16,245 nucleotides of DNA. Origin: APNM01 sp040361335. GTDB taxonomy: Bacteria > Pseudomonadota > Gammaproteobacteria > Nevskiales > Salinisphaeraceae. Position 1 is the stretch's first letter, and every line of letters begins with the position of its first letter. The DNA lies in NCBI RefSeq assembly GCF_040361335.1, contig NZ_APNM01000027.1, positions 1 through 16,245 on the forward strand. Reading direction: 5' to 3'. Below, one piece after another: positions 1 to 6,860 of the stretch. The notes under the pieces are model-generated. The model worked only from the letters and a program-made list of their open reading frames with translations, ran no database searches and was not told the origin of the DNA. Position numbers and translations under genes: made by a program.

Positions 1-459
1 CTCCATCCTCTCAAGAAATGGAGCCTCCGGGAATCTCGGGGCGGTTCACTCCTCAGCTATATCAAGGCAGTTGAGTCCCAGTACGATGACGGCGACGAGC
101 CCAGTAATTACAACCTGACTCTTCGGATCGATGTCCGATTTCAGAAAGGCAAGAGCACCGAAGCGCTACCTGTGAAGGTCACCGATGATCCAGACGCGCC
201 CGAGGTTCGGTTGGCTGAAGAGGACGTAATTGATAAGTACCCGTGGGACTATCAAGTATTAACAACGCGATTAAGCAGGCGATACGTCGACTTCAAAGTC
301 AATCAGAAATATCACGATGTGAGGAAAGCTCTGGAAGCAAACCCCAAGCTGGCTCATCAGCGATTTTTGAATCCAAAGAATCCGAAAGGCGGCAAGAAGA
401 CCTTATATAATCCCAATATAGTCAAAGAGTTCGATGCCCACTACAAGCGAGTCAGCTAA
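1..459 (+). CDS. DUF3644-like protein, C-terminal part (5' end outside window)
   Basis: The frame is open from the first base of the window to the TAA at 457-459, giving 152 residues of the C-terminal part of a larger protein, so the true start lies upstream. The segment around YPWDYQVLTTRL, DFKVNQKYHDVRKAL and the ending NPKNPKGGKKTLYNPNIVKEF matches what I remember of the DUF3644 family C-terminus (YP-W/Y-Y, RY-DFK-N-K-H, LDP-NPK, FYNP-I-EFD-HY). DUF3644 proteins have no established biochemical role; they turn up in accessory and defence-type islands. It is charged, with no membrane segment. It is A+T-richer than the genes after 3.5 kb and lies in the same orientation as the ParA and DUF4238 genes that follow. 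The family call is from memory and moderately sure. Confidence 0.6.
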   Translation, partial: LHPLKKWSLRESRGGSLLSYIKAVESQYDDGDEPSNYNLTLRIDVRFQKGKSTEALPVKVTDDPDAPEVRLAEEDVIDKYPWDYQVLTTRLSRRYVDFKVNQKYHDVRKALEANPKLAHQRFLNPKNPKGGKKTLYNPNIVKEFDAHYKRVS

Positions 460-494
460 CAAATCGCATATAGACGCCTCCCGAGAAAACCCAA

Positions 495-520
495 GAAAAC
501 CGGGTCAGACTGATATTTTC
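495..520 (+). repeat. GGGTCAGACT motif framed by GAAAA/TTTTC
   Basis: The segment contains GGGTCAGACT between an inverted GAAAA (495-499) and TTTTC (516-520). Short motifs of this kind are often seen near REP-associated or IS200-like transposases in gammaproteobacteria. No transposase is in the window, so this may only be a relic between two broken genes. Inference from pattern memory, weakly supported. Confidence 0.25.
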
Positions 521-552
521 ACACACTCTATTCATATACCTATACGACCACT

Positions 553-936
553 GTGACCTCCATCACTAGAATCGGACACCGCTATCGCGACAAAAGTACG
601 GACAAGACGTTGGACGTCTGGTTCCCTCGCGATAACCAACGTATCGAACGTCACTGTCTCGCCGAGAAAATGAACCTGATTGAAGGTGACTTTGTCACTG
701 TCGCCATGTCTGATCCAGAGGAATCGCCGGCCACCACCGAGGAAGTCTACCTGCGACTGCACCTGCTATCTGAACTGGCCTTACGCCCGAATGACCTCCC
801 CCGCTCTCAGCGCCTCCGCGCATCAAGCCAGCATGCAATTATCCGATGCACTGGCCACTCATTGCATTCAATCAATGCGGCAAATGCAGAAGTCGCGATA
901 TTACGGGCGAAATATGCCGTGAAACAAGGTGTCTGA
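553..936 (+). pseudogene. Possible N-terminal remnant of DapD (tetrahydrodipicolinate N-succinyltransferase)
   Basis: This is a 127-codon frame from GTG 553 to the TGA at 934-936, with no clear Shine-Dalgarno and open further upstream to a stop at 511-513, so the start is uncertain. Residues 19-25 (KTLDVWF) and 64-78 (EVYLRLHLLSELALR) resemble the N-terminal domain of DapD proteins, which carry a D-x-YL(R/K)LHLLS-x-x-x-(V/L)-(R/K)-P motif just before the left-handed beta-helix catalytic domain. After RPND the similarity stops: the expected NLDGIFG/NVAWT segment and the whole hexapeptide-repeat catalytic part are missing, against about 270-345 residues in a full enzyme. It cannot be an active succinyltransferase. 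It could instead be an unrelated hypothetical protein; the 15-residue motif is the main support. Confidence 0.4.
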
Positions 937-982
937 CAACTTTTTACGTGAACTCAAGCGTTAAGTAGAGGGAGATAAGAGC

Positions 983-1834
983 ATGGCAATAGTAGTCTCC
1001 ATGATTAACATGAAAGGCGGAGTCGGGAAGTCTACCTTGACCTTTAACTTGGCATGGCGCTCCGCTTGGCGCGAAAACCTGCGGGTCTTGGCAGTCGATC
1101 TGGACCCGCAAGCTAACCTAAGTCAATACTTCCTAGGTGCGCAGAAGTACATGGACATGCTTGAGTCAGGCGCGCACTCAATCGTCGACGTATTTGAGCA
1201 GTTCTCGTCGCCCACAAAAACCAGTGGTAGTCCAAGCTTATTAGAGCCGGAAACTGCTGTTCAGGTTCTCAATGAATGGGACGACGGGAGCCTTTTGCAT
1301 TTGGTACCGTCACGGCTCGAATTGTCGTGGACCCTGAAAAATCCTACTGAGAAGGCTCAGTTGCTACCGAAATTTCTAGCCGACATCAAAGATGCCTACG
1401 ACTTAATACTAATTGATTGTGCTCCGACAGAGTCTATATTGACCTTGGCAGCCTATAGATCCAGCCGATATGTCTTTGTGCCGGTGCGGCCTGAATTTCT
1501 CGCGACGATTGGTCTGCCTTTGCTTGCTCGGTCATTGAACGAATTTAGGATTATGCACAGTGACCAAGATCTTGAAATGGCTGGAATAATTTTTAACGGA
1601 TTGCGTCGTTCGAATACGCCCCCAGAACAAGAAAAGTCAATGAAAGACGTGCGAAGCCTTGCGACGGAACATTGTTGGCCCGTACTCGATAGCGTCGCGC
1701 ATCATTCAGATTCATATGCCACCGGATCACGCGAGCGGACACCGATTTTCCAGACATCCTATGCAAGAGACTACGTCGTACACGAGTTCCACAAAGTGGC
1801 CAATGAATTTCTCGAAAAGGTTCAACTTAAGTGA
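983..1834 (+). CDS. ParA/Soj-family ATPase
   Basis: A 283-residue P-loop ATPase of the ParA/MinD superfamily. It shows the deviant Walker A KGGVGKST (residues 11-18, signature lysine K11), the switch I segment DLDPQANLS (39-47), the LVPSRLELS segment near 107-115 and the Walker B-like ILIDCAPTES (142-151). These proteins dimerise on ATP, bind DNA nonspecifically and are stimulated by a small partner to position plasmids, chromosomes or complexes. The start is set by GAGGGAGA (968-975) about 7-8 bases before ATG 983. There is no N-terminal helix-turn-helix, so it is not a P1-type self-repressing ParA. Its TGA overlaps the GTG of the next gene by four bases, implying coupled translation with that protein. 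A classical ParB with a ParB/Srx domain is absent. It could serve element partition or a defence-type system. Confidence 0.9.
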   Translation: MAIVVSMINMKGGVGKSTLTFNLAWRSAWRENLRVLAVDLDPQANLSQYFLGAQKYMDMLESGAHSIVDVFEQFSSPTKTSGSPSLLEPETAVQVLNEWDDGSLLHLVPSRLELSWTLKNPTEKAQLLPKFLADIKDAYDLILIDCAPTESILTLAAYRSSRYVFVPVRPEFLATIGLPLLARSLNEFRIMHSDQDLEMAGIIFNGLRRSNTPPEQEKSMKDVRSLATEHCWPVLDSVAHHSDSYATGSRERTPIFQTSYARDYVVHEFHKVANEFLEKVQLK

Positions 1835-2346
1835 CCGATAGCATCTCAAAAGTTATAAAAAAGATTTCTCGAATGAGGGTACACCATTCCGAGGATGATA
1901 TTCGGGCCGCGATGCGACAAATATTGGAGGGCGGATTCCCTGATCGGAACCGCGATGTCAATACGGGTCGCCATAGAGGCAGTGGTGGATCGAAGCGGGG
2001 CAAACCGCTTTCTGATGGAGTATCGAGAGCTGTTCTAGAACTGGAAGGGTCAGACCCAGACAAGTTCAAAATGCTGTCGTCCTTTGATCGACTTTTGCGG
2101 AAGGGAGATGTCCTGAAGGATATGCGGTCTTTGCGTGAGTTCGGGCAGTCGATCGATAAGTCCTTCGAGCCTGGTAAGGCAAGAAAGGAAGCGGTTCCTC
2201 GGCTTGTACAACTGCTTGCGGATATGCCGATGGACCGACTCGCTACAGTCGTTGAATCAGCGTTAGACAAAGAGAGGAGAAGGGCTGATACGGATGACGA
2301 CTATCAAGCTCTTGCAAACTTTCTCATGGCCAAACGTAGCAAGTAG
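1831..2346 (+). CDS. Unrecognised 171-aa charged protein, coupled to ParA
   Basis: The GTG start (1831) sits inside the GTGA overlap with the ParA stop, so the two are probably translated in fixed ratio. I do not recognise the family. It is highly charged and mostly predicted helical: a basic N-terminus (residues 1-20), a Gly/Arg/Lys-rich linker near 45-60, a middle segment with SFDRLLRKGDVLKDMRSL, and a C-terminal half in which LREFGQSID is followed by a basic stretch and VPRLVQLLADMPMDRL. That spacing loosely recalls small SAP/HeH-like helical DNA-binding modules (inference). Position and charge suit a ParA partner, either a centromere-binding adaptor or an ATPase activator. There is no membrane segment or signal peptide. 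In its composition it matches the ParA gene, not the GC-rich backbone. Confidence 0.75.
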   Translation: MTDSISKVIKKISRMRVHHSEDDIRAAMRQILEGGFPDRNRDVNTGRHRGSGGSKRGKPLSDGVSRAVLELEGSDPDKFKMLSSFDRLLRKGDVLKDMRSLREFGQSIDKSFEPGKARKEAVPRLVQLLADMPMDRLATVVESALDKERRRADTDDDYQALANFLMAKRSK

Positions 2347-2429
2347 CGGAGCGATGCATAGCATGACGCTTAACCGGACGCTCGTGCCTGGCGCCGGTCA
2401 GCTCTTCGGTAGGCGGCGGGTCAACATAA

Positions 2430-3410
2430 ATGGCAGCTTCAACCAGCACTGAAGTTCAGCATTACGTTCCCAAGTTCATCCTCAAAAAATTCTGTGGCGG
2501 AAAGAAGCCACAGTTGTGGGTCTACGACAAGCACCAAGGCCGTTCCTTTAAGGCAAACGTCAATCGAATTGCTGCTGAGTCGGGGTTCTATGATTTCGAG
2601 CTAGGTGAGGTGCCCGTCACCTTAGAGCAAAGCTTGAGTGCCCTAGAAGCAAAGGTTGCACCCATTTTCAAAGAGATAGATCGTGCGGGAAACATCGCGT
2701 TCCTAGATGACGAAGCTAAAGCACTTCTTGCGTATTTTTTCTCTGTGCAGCTCGTCCGTACCAAGCGGCACAGGGAGCAATACCGGGATATCCACAACGC
2801 GATTGAGGAAGCACTTTCACGGCAAGGTGATGACATTACCCAATTAGAAGGTTATGAGCCTCCAACAGAACAATCGTTGAAAGAGTCTGGGATACACGCA
2901 CTTGCCAATGCCCACGACTATGTCTCGCACTTCCTTGATAAGTCGTGGGTGTTAATGAGGGCCAGAAAGGGATTCCCATTCATTACCTCCGACCATCCAA
3001 TTTGCATGCAGAATATGCTCGATCATGGGCCTCGCGGAAACTTAGGACTAGGTGTGGCTGGGATCGAAATCTACTTTCCAATTAGCACCACATGGTGTCT
3101 TTGCATGCTCTGCCCAAGCTACCAGAACGAAATCATTGATGGATACCAGAGGTATAAAACGATGGCCATGGCAGGTCGCTTGCCTCCTGGGCTTGCTCTT
3201 CAACCGTTCGAACTTGAGGAGTTGGTTGCAGGGTTTCTTGAAGGAGCAGGGGTAAGGACGCAAGATGAATCAATCCTTAATATAAATTCGTTACACGTGC
3301 GCAACTCCTATCGGTTTATTTTTTCCTCGAAAAATGATTTTGAGATGGTTGAGGACATTCTTTCGGAGCATCCAGACCTCAAAACGGGGGCGAAATTTAC
3401 CGTTGCCTAA
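2430..3410 (+). CDS. DUF4238 domain-containing protein
   Basis: A 326-residue protein beginning with the hallmark of DUF4238: QHYVPKF at residues 10-16, then an aromatic/basic stretch (LKKFC), LWVYDK (29-34) and a later FITSDHP (184-190), the second conserved spot of the family. The start is certain because an in-frame TAA directly precedes ATG 2430; the upstream GGCGGG is only a weak Shine-Dalgarno. DUF4238 proteins are of unknown biochemical function; the invariant HYVP and SDHP residues suggest an enzyme active site, and members are common in mobile and defence islands. No signal peptide or membrane segment is seen. It lies 83 bp after the 171-aa gene on the same strand, with a gap long enough for a separate promoter, so membership of the ParA operon is uncertain. 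Confidence 0.85.
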   Translation: MAASTSTEVQHYVPKFILKKFCGGKKPQLWVYDKHQGRSFKANVNRIAAESGFYDFELGEVPVTLEQSLSALEAKVAPIFKEIDRAGNIAFLDDEAKALLAYFFSVQLVRTKRHREQYRDIHNAIEEALSRQGDDITQLEGYEPPTEQSLKESGIHALANAHDYVSHFLDKSWVLMRARKGFPFITSDHPICMQNMLDHGPRGNLGLGVAGIEIYFPISTTWCLCMLCPSYQNEIIDGYQRYKTMAMAGRLPPGLALQPFELEELVAGFLEGAGVRTQDESILNINSLHVRNSYRFIFSSKNDFEMVEDILSEHPDLKTGAKFTVA

Positions 3411-3566
3411 TTATAGTGTTGCTTTTCTGGGGGAAGCTCCATGATACCGATAGCTTATGCAGACACAGCGATCCGCTGCCCCGCCGCTCAAGCATTCTCC
3501 TTCGTATGTAACATAGAGCGGGCCTTCCAGGGACAGGATAGTTAACTCCAGAGCCTCACCGATACA
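3411..3566. other. Junction between A+T-richer island and GC-rich backbone
   Basis: This 156-bp gap separates the DUF4238 gene from the 3' end of yqhA. I see no tRNA, no integrase remnant, no convincing terminator and no obvious direct repeat. The composition changes from mixed to GC-rich across it, so an island edge lies in or near it. Its exact position cannot be fixed from one genome. Confidence 0.35.
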
Positions 3567-4073
3567 TCAATCATGCCGCGTCAACCGGTCGAGCATCCCC
3601 ATCGCAAACGCCGACGCGACAAAGGTCAGATGTATCACCACGTACCAGAACAGGTGGTCCTCCACCACGTTCGGCGTGTTCATGAAGACCTTCAGCAGAT
3701 GGATGGACGAGATCGCCACGATGGATGAGGCCACCTTGTTCTTGAGGCTGGTGTAATCCATCCGGCCCAGCCAGCCCAGCTTGTCCTGCTCGGCGGCCAG
3801 GTCGAGGCGTGACACGAAGGTTTCGTAGCTGGACAACATCACCATGATGATCAGGCCGCCCACCAGGGCCAGGTCGATGAGCGTGAGCACCAGCAGCACC
3901 AGGTCGGTTTCCTTGATGGCGAAGATGCGCGGCAGCACGTGGAAGATTTCCTGGAAGAACTTGAGGCCGAGCGCGAGCAGCGCCAGGCTCAGGCCCAGGT
4001 ATATCGGTGCCAGTATCCAGCGAGAGCCGTAGATAAGGCGTTCCACCGCGGTTTCGATCTGCTTGCTCGTCAT
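3567..4073 (-). CDS. yqhA: UPF0114 family membrane protein YqhA
   Basis: A 168-residue inner-membrane protein that matches the YqhA/TIGR00645 family over its whole length and usual size. Family hallmarks visible are SRWILAPIYLGLSLALLALGLKFF near residues 17-40 (helix 1), a second helix near 59-80 (ALVGGLIIMVMLS), SYETFVSRLD, LGRMDYTSLKNKVASSIVAISSIHLL near 102-127, and the C-terminal helix ending in MGMLDRLTRHD. The E. coli homologue is of unknown function. Transcription runs toward the island; upstream, about 200 bp is shared with the divergent small membrane-protein gene. The Shine-Dalgarno (TGGAACG) is weak. Family assignment is secure; function is unknown. Confidence 0.95.
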   Translation of the reverse strand: MTSKQIETAVERLIYGSRWILAPIYLGLSLALLALGLKFFQEIFHVLPRIFAIKETDLVLLVLTLIDLALVGGLIIMVMLSSYETFVSRLDLAAEQDKLGWLGRMDYTSLKNKVASSIVAISSIHLLKVFMNTPNVVEDHLFWYVVIHLTFVASAFAMGMLDRLTRHD

Positions 4074-4275
4074 CGTCGTTCCAGTTGCCCGTTTGGTCGT
4101 GCGTGGGGCGTGAATTTAAGGCCACGGACGGTGTTCTACAACGTTCGGACTCCTCGACCGGCAATCACGCGACCATGCAGCTCGGGGACGGTATCTGAGC
4201 CGAGATCACGCACATCAGCTAATCTCACCTCCTATAGCGAACCTTGACCTCTGCAATGCTCTGATGGAGTAGCCA

Positions 4276-4623
4276 ATGACCGCCATGGAACCGGGTCTCG
4301 TCTTCGTCTTCTCGATCATCGCCCTCGTGGTCGGCACCTTCGCCTACAAGATCATCAAGCACGGCGGCTTCAAGGCCGCCATGTTCGGCAGCTCGATCAA
4401 GCGCACGGTCGGCGAGGTCGAGGGTGGCGGCTCGCGGATGTTCCGCATGAAGCTGCGTGTCCACGAGCTGGGCGGGTCGTCGGATAAGGCGGTGGGGGTC
4501 GAACTGGTCGCGAAGAGTCTGGCCAGCTACCAGATGCTGCCGGTCTCGCTGTCGCACCAGGAAGCGCAGAAGCTTATCCGGCTCTTGCAGTCGGCCACCA
4601 ACCGTTCGGGGGGATCGGTATAG
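4276..4623 (+). CDS. Small single-pass membrane protein, unrecognised
   Basis: A 115-residue protein started by ATG 4276, preceded by GGAG (4265-4268) at 7 bases. One hydrophobic helix (residues about 7-24, LVFVFSIIALVVGTFAYKII) would anchor it with the rest probably in the cytoplasm. The soluble part holds a small beta-like segment (RMFRMKLRVHELG, then VGVELVAKS) and a C-terminal amphipathic helix (HQEAQKLIRLLQSA). I do not recognise the family. It is transcribed divergently from yqhA and lies 42 bp before the methyltransferase gene, with which it may be co-transcribed. Third positions are strongly G/C, consistent with a real backbone gene; the frames on the other strand are antisense shadows. 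Confidence 0.8.
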   Translation: MTAMEPGLVFVFSIIALVVGTFAYKIIKHGGFKAAMFGSSIKRTVGEVEGGGSRMFRMKLRVHELGGSSDKAVGVELVAKSLASYQMLPVSLSHQEAQKLIRLLQSATNRSGGSV

Positions 4624-4665
4624 ACTTGCAGCGGCCACCGCACGCTATTACGAGGACATGGGCAG

Positions 4666-5328
4666 ATGGATCTGGAACAGGGGATGGACGGGAGGGACGC
4701 ACGATTCTGGGATAACGCTGCCCGGAAATACGCGGCCTCTCCCATCGACGACGAGGCCGGCTTCGAGAGGACACTGGCACGCACGCGCGAGTTCATGGCG
4801 CCCGGCACGCGGGCACTGGAGCTCGGTTGCGGCACGGGCACGGCGGCCCTGCGCCTTGCAGATGCCGCCGAGAGCTACCTGGCCACCGATATCTCCTCGC
4901 GCATGATCGCCATCGCGCAGGATAAGCTCGCAGGGGCTCGCGAAAACGGCTTGGACGGCCGACTGCGTTTCCGCCAGGCGACCGCCGCCACGCTGGTGCG
5001 CGAAAACGCTCTTTACGACGCCGTTATCGGCTTCAACTATCTTCATCTCGCCGGCGACCTGGCCACCGTGCTCGGCCATATCCGCGCCCTGCTGGCACCG
5101 GGCGGTGTCTTCATCTCCAAGACGCCCTGCATCGGGGACATGAACCCGCTCATCCGGCTCGCCATCCCGCTGATGCGTCTGGTGGGCAAGGCACCCGGCG
5201 TCACCACGTTTTCCGCCGCGTCACTGGAGGCGGCGATCCGCGCCGCCGGCTTCCGGGTCTTGGCGAACGAACGCCATGGCTCGAAGAAAAGCGACATGCG
5301 GCCCTTCATCGTCGCCCGCGCGCCATGA
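4666..5328 (+). CDS. Class I SAM-dependent methyltransferase
   Basis: A 220-residue Rossmann-fold methyltransferase. Motif I is LELGCGTGT (residues 51-59), the acidic residue binding the SAM ribose is D75 in ATDIS, and the GFNYLHL stretch and the LLAPGGVFI segment correspond to later core motifs. The N-terminal FWDNAARKYA is typical of small-molecule (Methyltransf_11/25-type) enzymes. The substrate is unknown; a KTPCIGDMNPLIRLAIPLMRL segment between strands may form the acceptor-side lid. ATG 4666 has GAGG (4652-4655) about 10 bases upstream; ATG 4684 is an alternative in the same frame but has its purine run too close. It is followed after 28 bp by a lipoprotein gene on the same strand. Confidence 0.9.
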   Translation: MDLEQGMDGRDARFWDNAARKYAASPIDDEAGFERTLARTREFMAPGTRALELGCGTGTAALRLADAAESYLATDISSRMIAIAQDKLAGARENGLDGRLRFRQATAATLVRENALYDAVIGFNYLHLAGDLATVLGHIRALLAPGGVFISKTPCIGDMNPLIRLAIPLMRLVGKAPGVTTFSAASLEAAIRAAGFRVLANERHGSKKSDMRPFIVARAP

Positions 5329-5356
5329 GCGCCCCGAATCCAGGAAGGAAATCAAA

Positions 5357-5572
5357 ATGACACGAACCCTGTTGGTGCTGCTTGCCGCCTTCTCGGTATT
5401 CGGATGTGGGAAGAAGGCGGTTTACGACAATGTTCAGATCCATAACCGACAGCAGTGCGCCAGGTTGCCGCCATCCCAGTACGAAGACTGCATGGAAGAC
5501 GCCGAAAAGACTTACGAGGAATACCGGCGGGAGCGCGAAGAGGCTCTCAAGCAAGACGCCAGCGGTCCATAG
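5357..5572 (+). CDS. Small putative lipoprotein
   Basis: A 71-residue protein with a signal peptide (TRTLLVLLAAFSVFG) and a lipobox-like VFGC at residues 14-17, so the lipid-modified cysteine would be C17. Phe at position -2 is less common than Ala/Ser but tolerated. The mature part is about 54 residues, very charged, with two further cysteines (near RQQCARLPPSQYEDC) and a C-terminal helix rich in Glu/Arg. Longer versions of this frame begin inside the methyltransferase gene; ATG 5357 is preferred because AGGAAGGA (5342-5349) lies 7 bases upstream and a signal peptide follows at once. Function is unknown; an envelope location is inferred. Confidence 0.8.
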   Translation: MTRTLLVLLAAFSVFGCGKKAVYDNVQIHNRQQCARLPPSQYEDCMEDAEKTYEEYRREREEALKQDASGP

Positions 5573-5608
5573 ATAAAGGAGGTTGCGGCGACATCGGCCA
5601 ATACGTGC

Positions 5609-5749
5609 ATCCCGGACGAGCCCGCGAGAACAACAGGCTGCCTCGAATGTTTCCGCTGGGTCCCGGATAAGTCGCAGAGCGACTTTCCGGGACGACGGGG
5701 GATAGAGTCCGCCCCGTTCGTTATCCCGGACACGCCGGGGTGACGAACG
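5609..5749. repeat. REP/BIME-like palindromic repeat cluster
   Basis: The 352-bp gap between the lipoprotein stop and the EamA gene holds no gene I can support but contains three direct TCCCGGA copies (5610-5616, 5661-5667, 5724-5730) and two strong hairpins. Hairpin one is GTCCCGGATAAGTCGC (5660-5675) against GCGACTTTCCGGGAC (5679-5693), 15 paired bases with one bulged T and an AGA loop. Hairpin two is CGTTCGT (5715-5721) with CCCGG (5725-5729) against CCGGG (5735-5739) and ACGAACG (5743-5749). This is the architecture of dispersed extragenic palindromes in proteobacteria. It may also shield or end the upstream transcript. No T-tract follows, so a simple terminator is less likely. Confidence 0.65.
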
Positions 5750-5924
5750 ATCACGAGTGTCACGCGGTTCCGGAAGTATCTCCCTCCCGCTTTTCCCATA
5801 GCGAAGCAACGACAAAACCAAGCAGGTAGACTGTCCGGCAAGCTCTTGCAGCGACTGCGGGACAATGGCTTTGCCAGGCACGCCCTGCCCGCGGCACCAA
5901 TCCCCACGGACCAGAAGGAGCCGA

Positions 5925-6833
5925 ATGGCAATCGCGAGTACGGCGCTGGTGGTGCTGGCCGCCCTCTTCTGGGGGCTGTCCGGCGGCATCGGCGGCATCC
6001 TCATGGCGGACGGCTGGGATGCGTTCGTGGTGTCTTTCTACCGGGGTGCGATCGGCCTGGTGTTCGTGCTCGGGTGGCTGGCCTGGCGGCCGCGCGGCAG
6101 CGGGCTCGGCAACCGGACGCTGTGGTTCTGGTCGGCGCTGGCCGGGCTCGGCGTGGCCGGCAACTTCGCCTTCTACTTCGTGAGCATCTCGGAGGGCAGC
6201 GTGGCGGTGGCGGCCACGCTGATGTACTGCGCCCCGGTGTTCGTCTACCTGGTCTCGTTCGCGATCAAGCTGGAACAGCCGACCCTGCTCAAGTGGGCCG
6301 CGATCGCGACGGTGATGGTGGGCGTGGTGCTGCTGACGGGTATCTACGACGTCGGCGTGGGCAAGGTCACGCCGCTGGGCGTGGGCGCCGGGCTGTTGTC
6401 CGGGCTCTCCTATGCGTTGTTCATCTTCGGCTTCAAGTACGCGGCGCCGCACGGCAGCCCGCAGGCGATCCTGGTGATCGCCTTCACCGTGCTGGTGGCC
6501 GTGCTGTTCTGGCCGGGCGATCCGGACCAGTTCGTGGCCGCCGTGACCACGCCGAGCTGGCCGCTGTTCGTGGCGTTGGGGGTGTTCGGCGCGGGGCTGT
6601 CGTTCGTGCTCTACATCATCGGCCTGAACCACACCGCGCCGGCGGTGGCCTCGATCGTGGCCATGGTCGAGCCGGTCACCGCGTCGCTGTTCGGGGTGGT
6701 GATCCTGGATGAGAGCCTGGCCGGGGTGCAGATCGTCGGCATGGCGCTGATCCTGCTCACGGTGACCGCGCTGAGCGCGTCGCCGAGTTCCGAGCAAACC
6801 TCGCCGGAGCTGACCACCACCGAGCGGGACTGA
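5925..6833 (+). CDS. EamA/DMT-superfamily transporter
   Basis: A 302-residue integral membrane protein with about ten hydrophobic helices arranged as two EamA repeats (residues roughly 5-140 and 150-285), the standard 10-TM drug/metabolite-transporter layout. Family cues are ALFWGLSGGIGG in the first helix, FYRGAIGLVFVLGWLAWRP, and in the second repeat GLSYALFIFGFKYA and the end helix AMVEPVTASLFGVVILDES, a classical EamA signature. Such carriers export amino acids or other metabolites; the substrate here is unknown. A longer frame starts at 5865, but ATG 5925 is preferred because AAGGAG (5915-5920) precedes it and the protein then begins directly with helix one. The very long minus-strand frame opposite is a His/Arg-rich antisense shadow. 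Confidence 0.92.
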   Translation: MAIASTALVVLAALFWGLSGGIGGILMADGWDAFVVSFYRGAIGLVFVLGWLAWRPRGSGLGNRTLWFWSALAGLGVAGNFAFYFVSISEGSVAVAATLMYCAPVFVYLVSFAIKLEQPTLLKWAAIATVMVGVVLLTGIYDVGVGKVTPLGVGAGLLSGLSYALFIFGFKYAAPHGSPQAILVIAFTVLVAVLFWPGDPDQFVAAVTTPSWPLFVALGVFGAGLSFVLYIIGLNHTAPAVASIVAMVEPVTASLFGVVILDESLAGVQIVGMALILLTVTALSASPSSEQTSPELTTTERD

Positions 6834-6860
6834 CGCCGCCGGCCGGCGCCGGTCCGTCCC

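Noticed and set aside
2369..2430. Integron attC-like site after the 171-aa gene (GCTTAAC fits the RYYYAAC end)
   Set aside because: No matching GTTRRRY end or folded stem is found within the expected distance, and no second such site follows the DUF4238 gene.
5760..6797. Long minus-strand open frame opposite the EamA transporter
   Set aside because: It is rich in His, Arg, Gln and Asp in the manner of an antisense reading of a GC-rich gene, has no recognisable domain, and lies across a clear transporter gene and a repeat.
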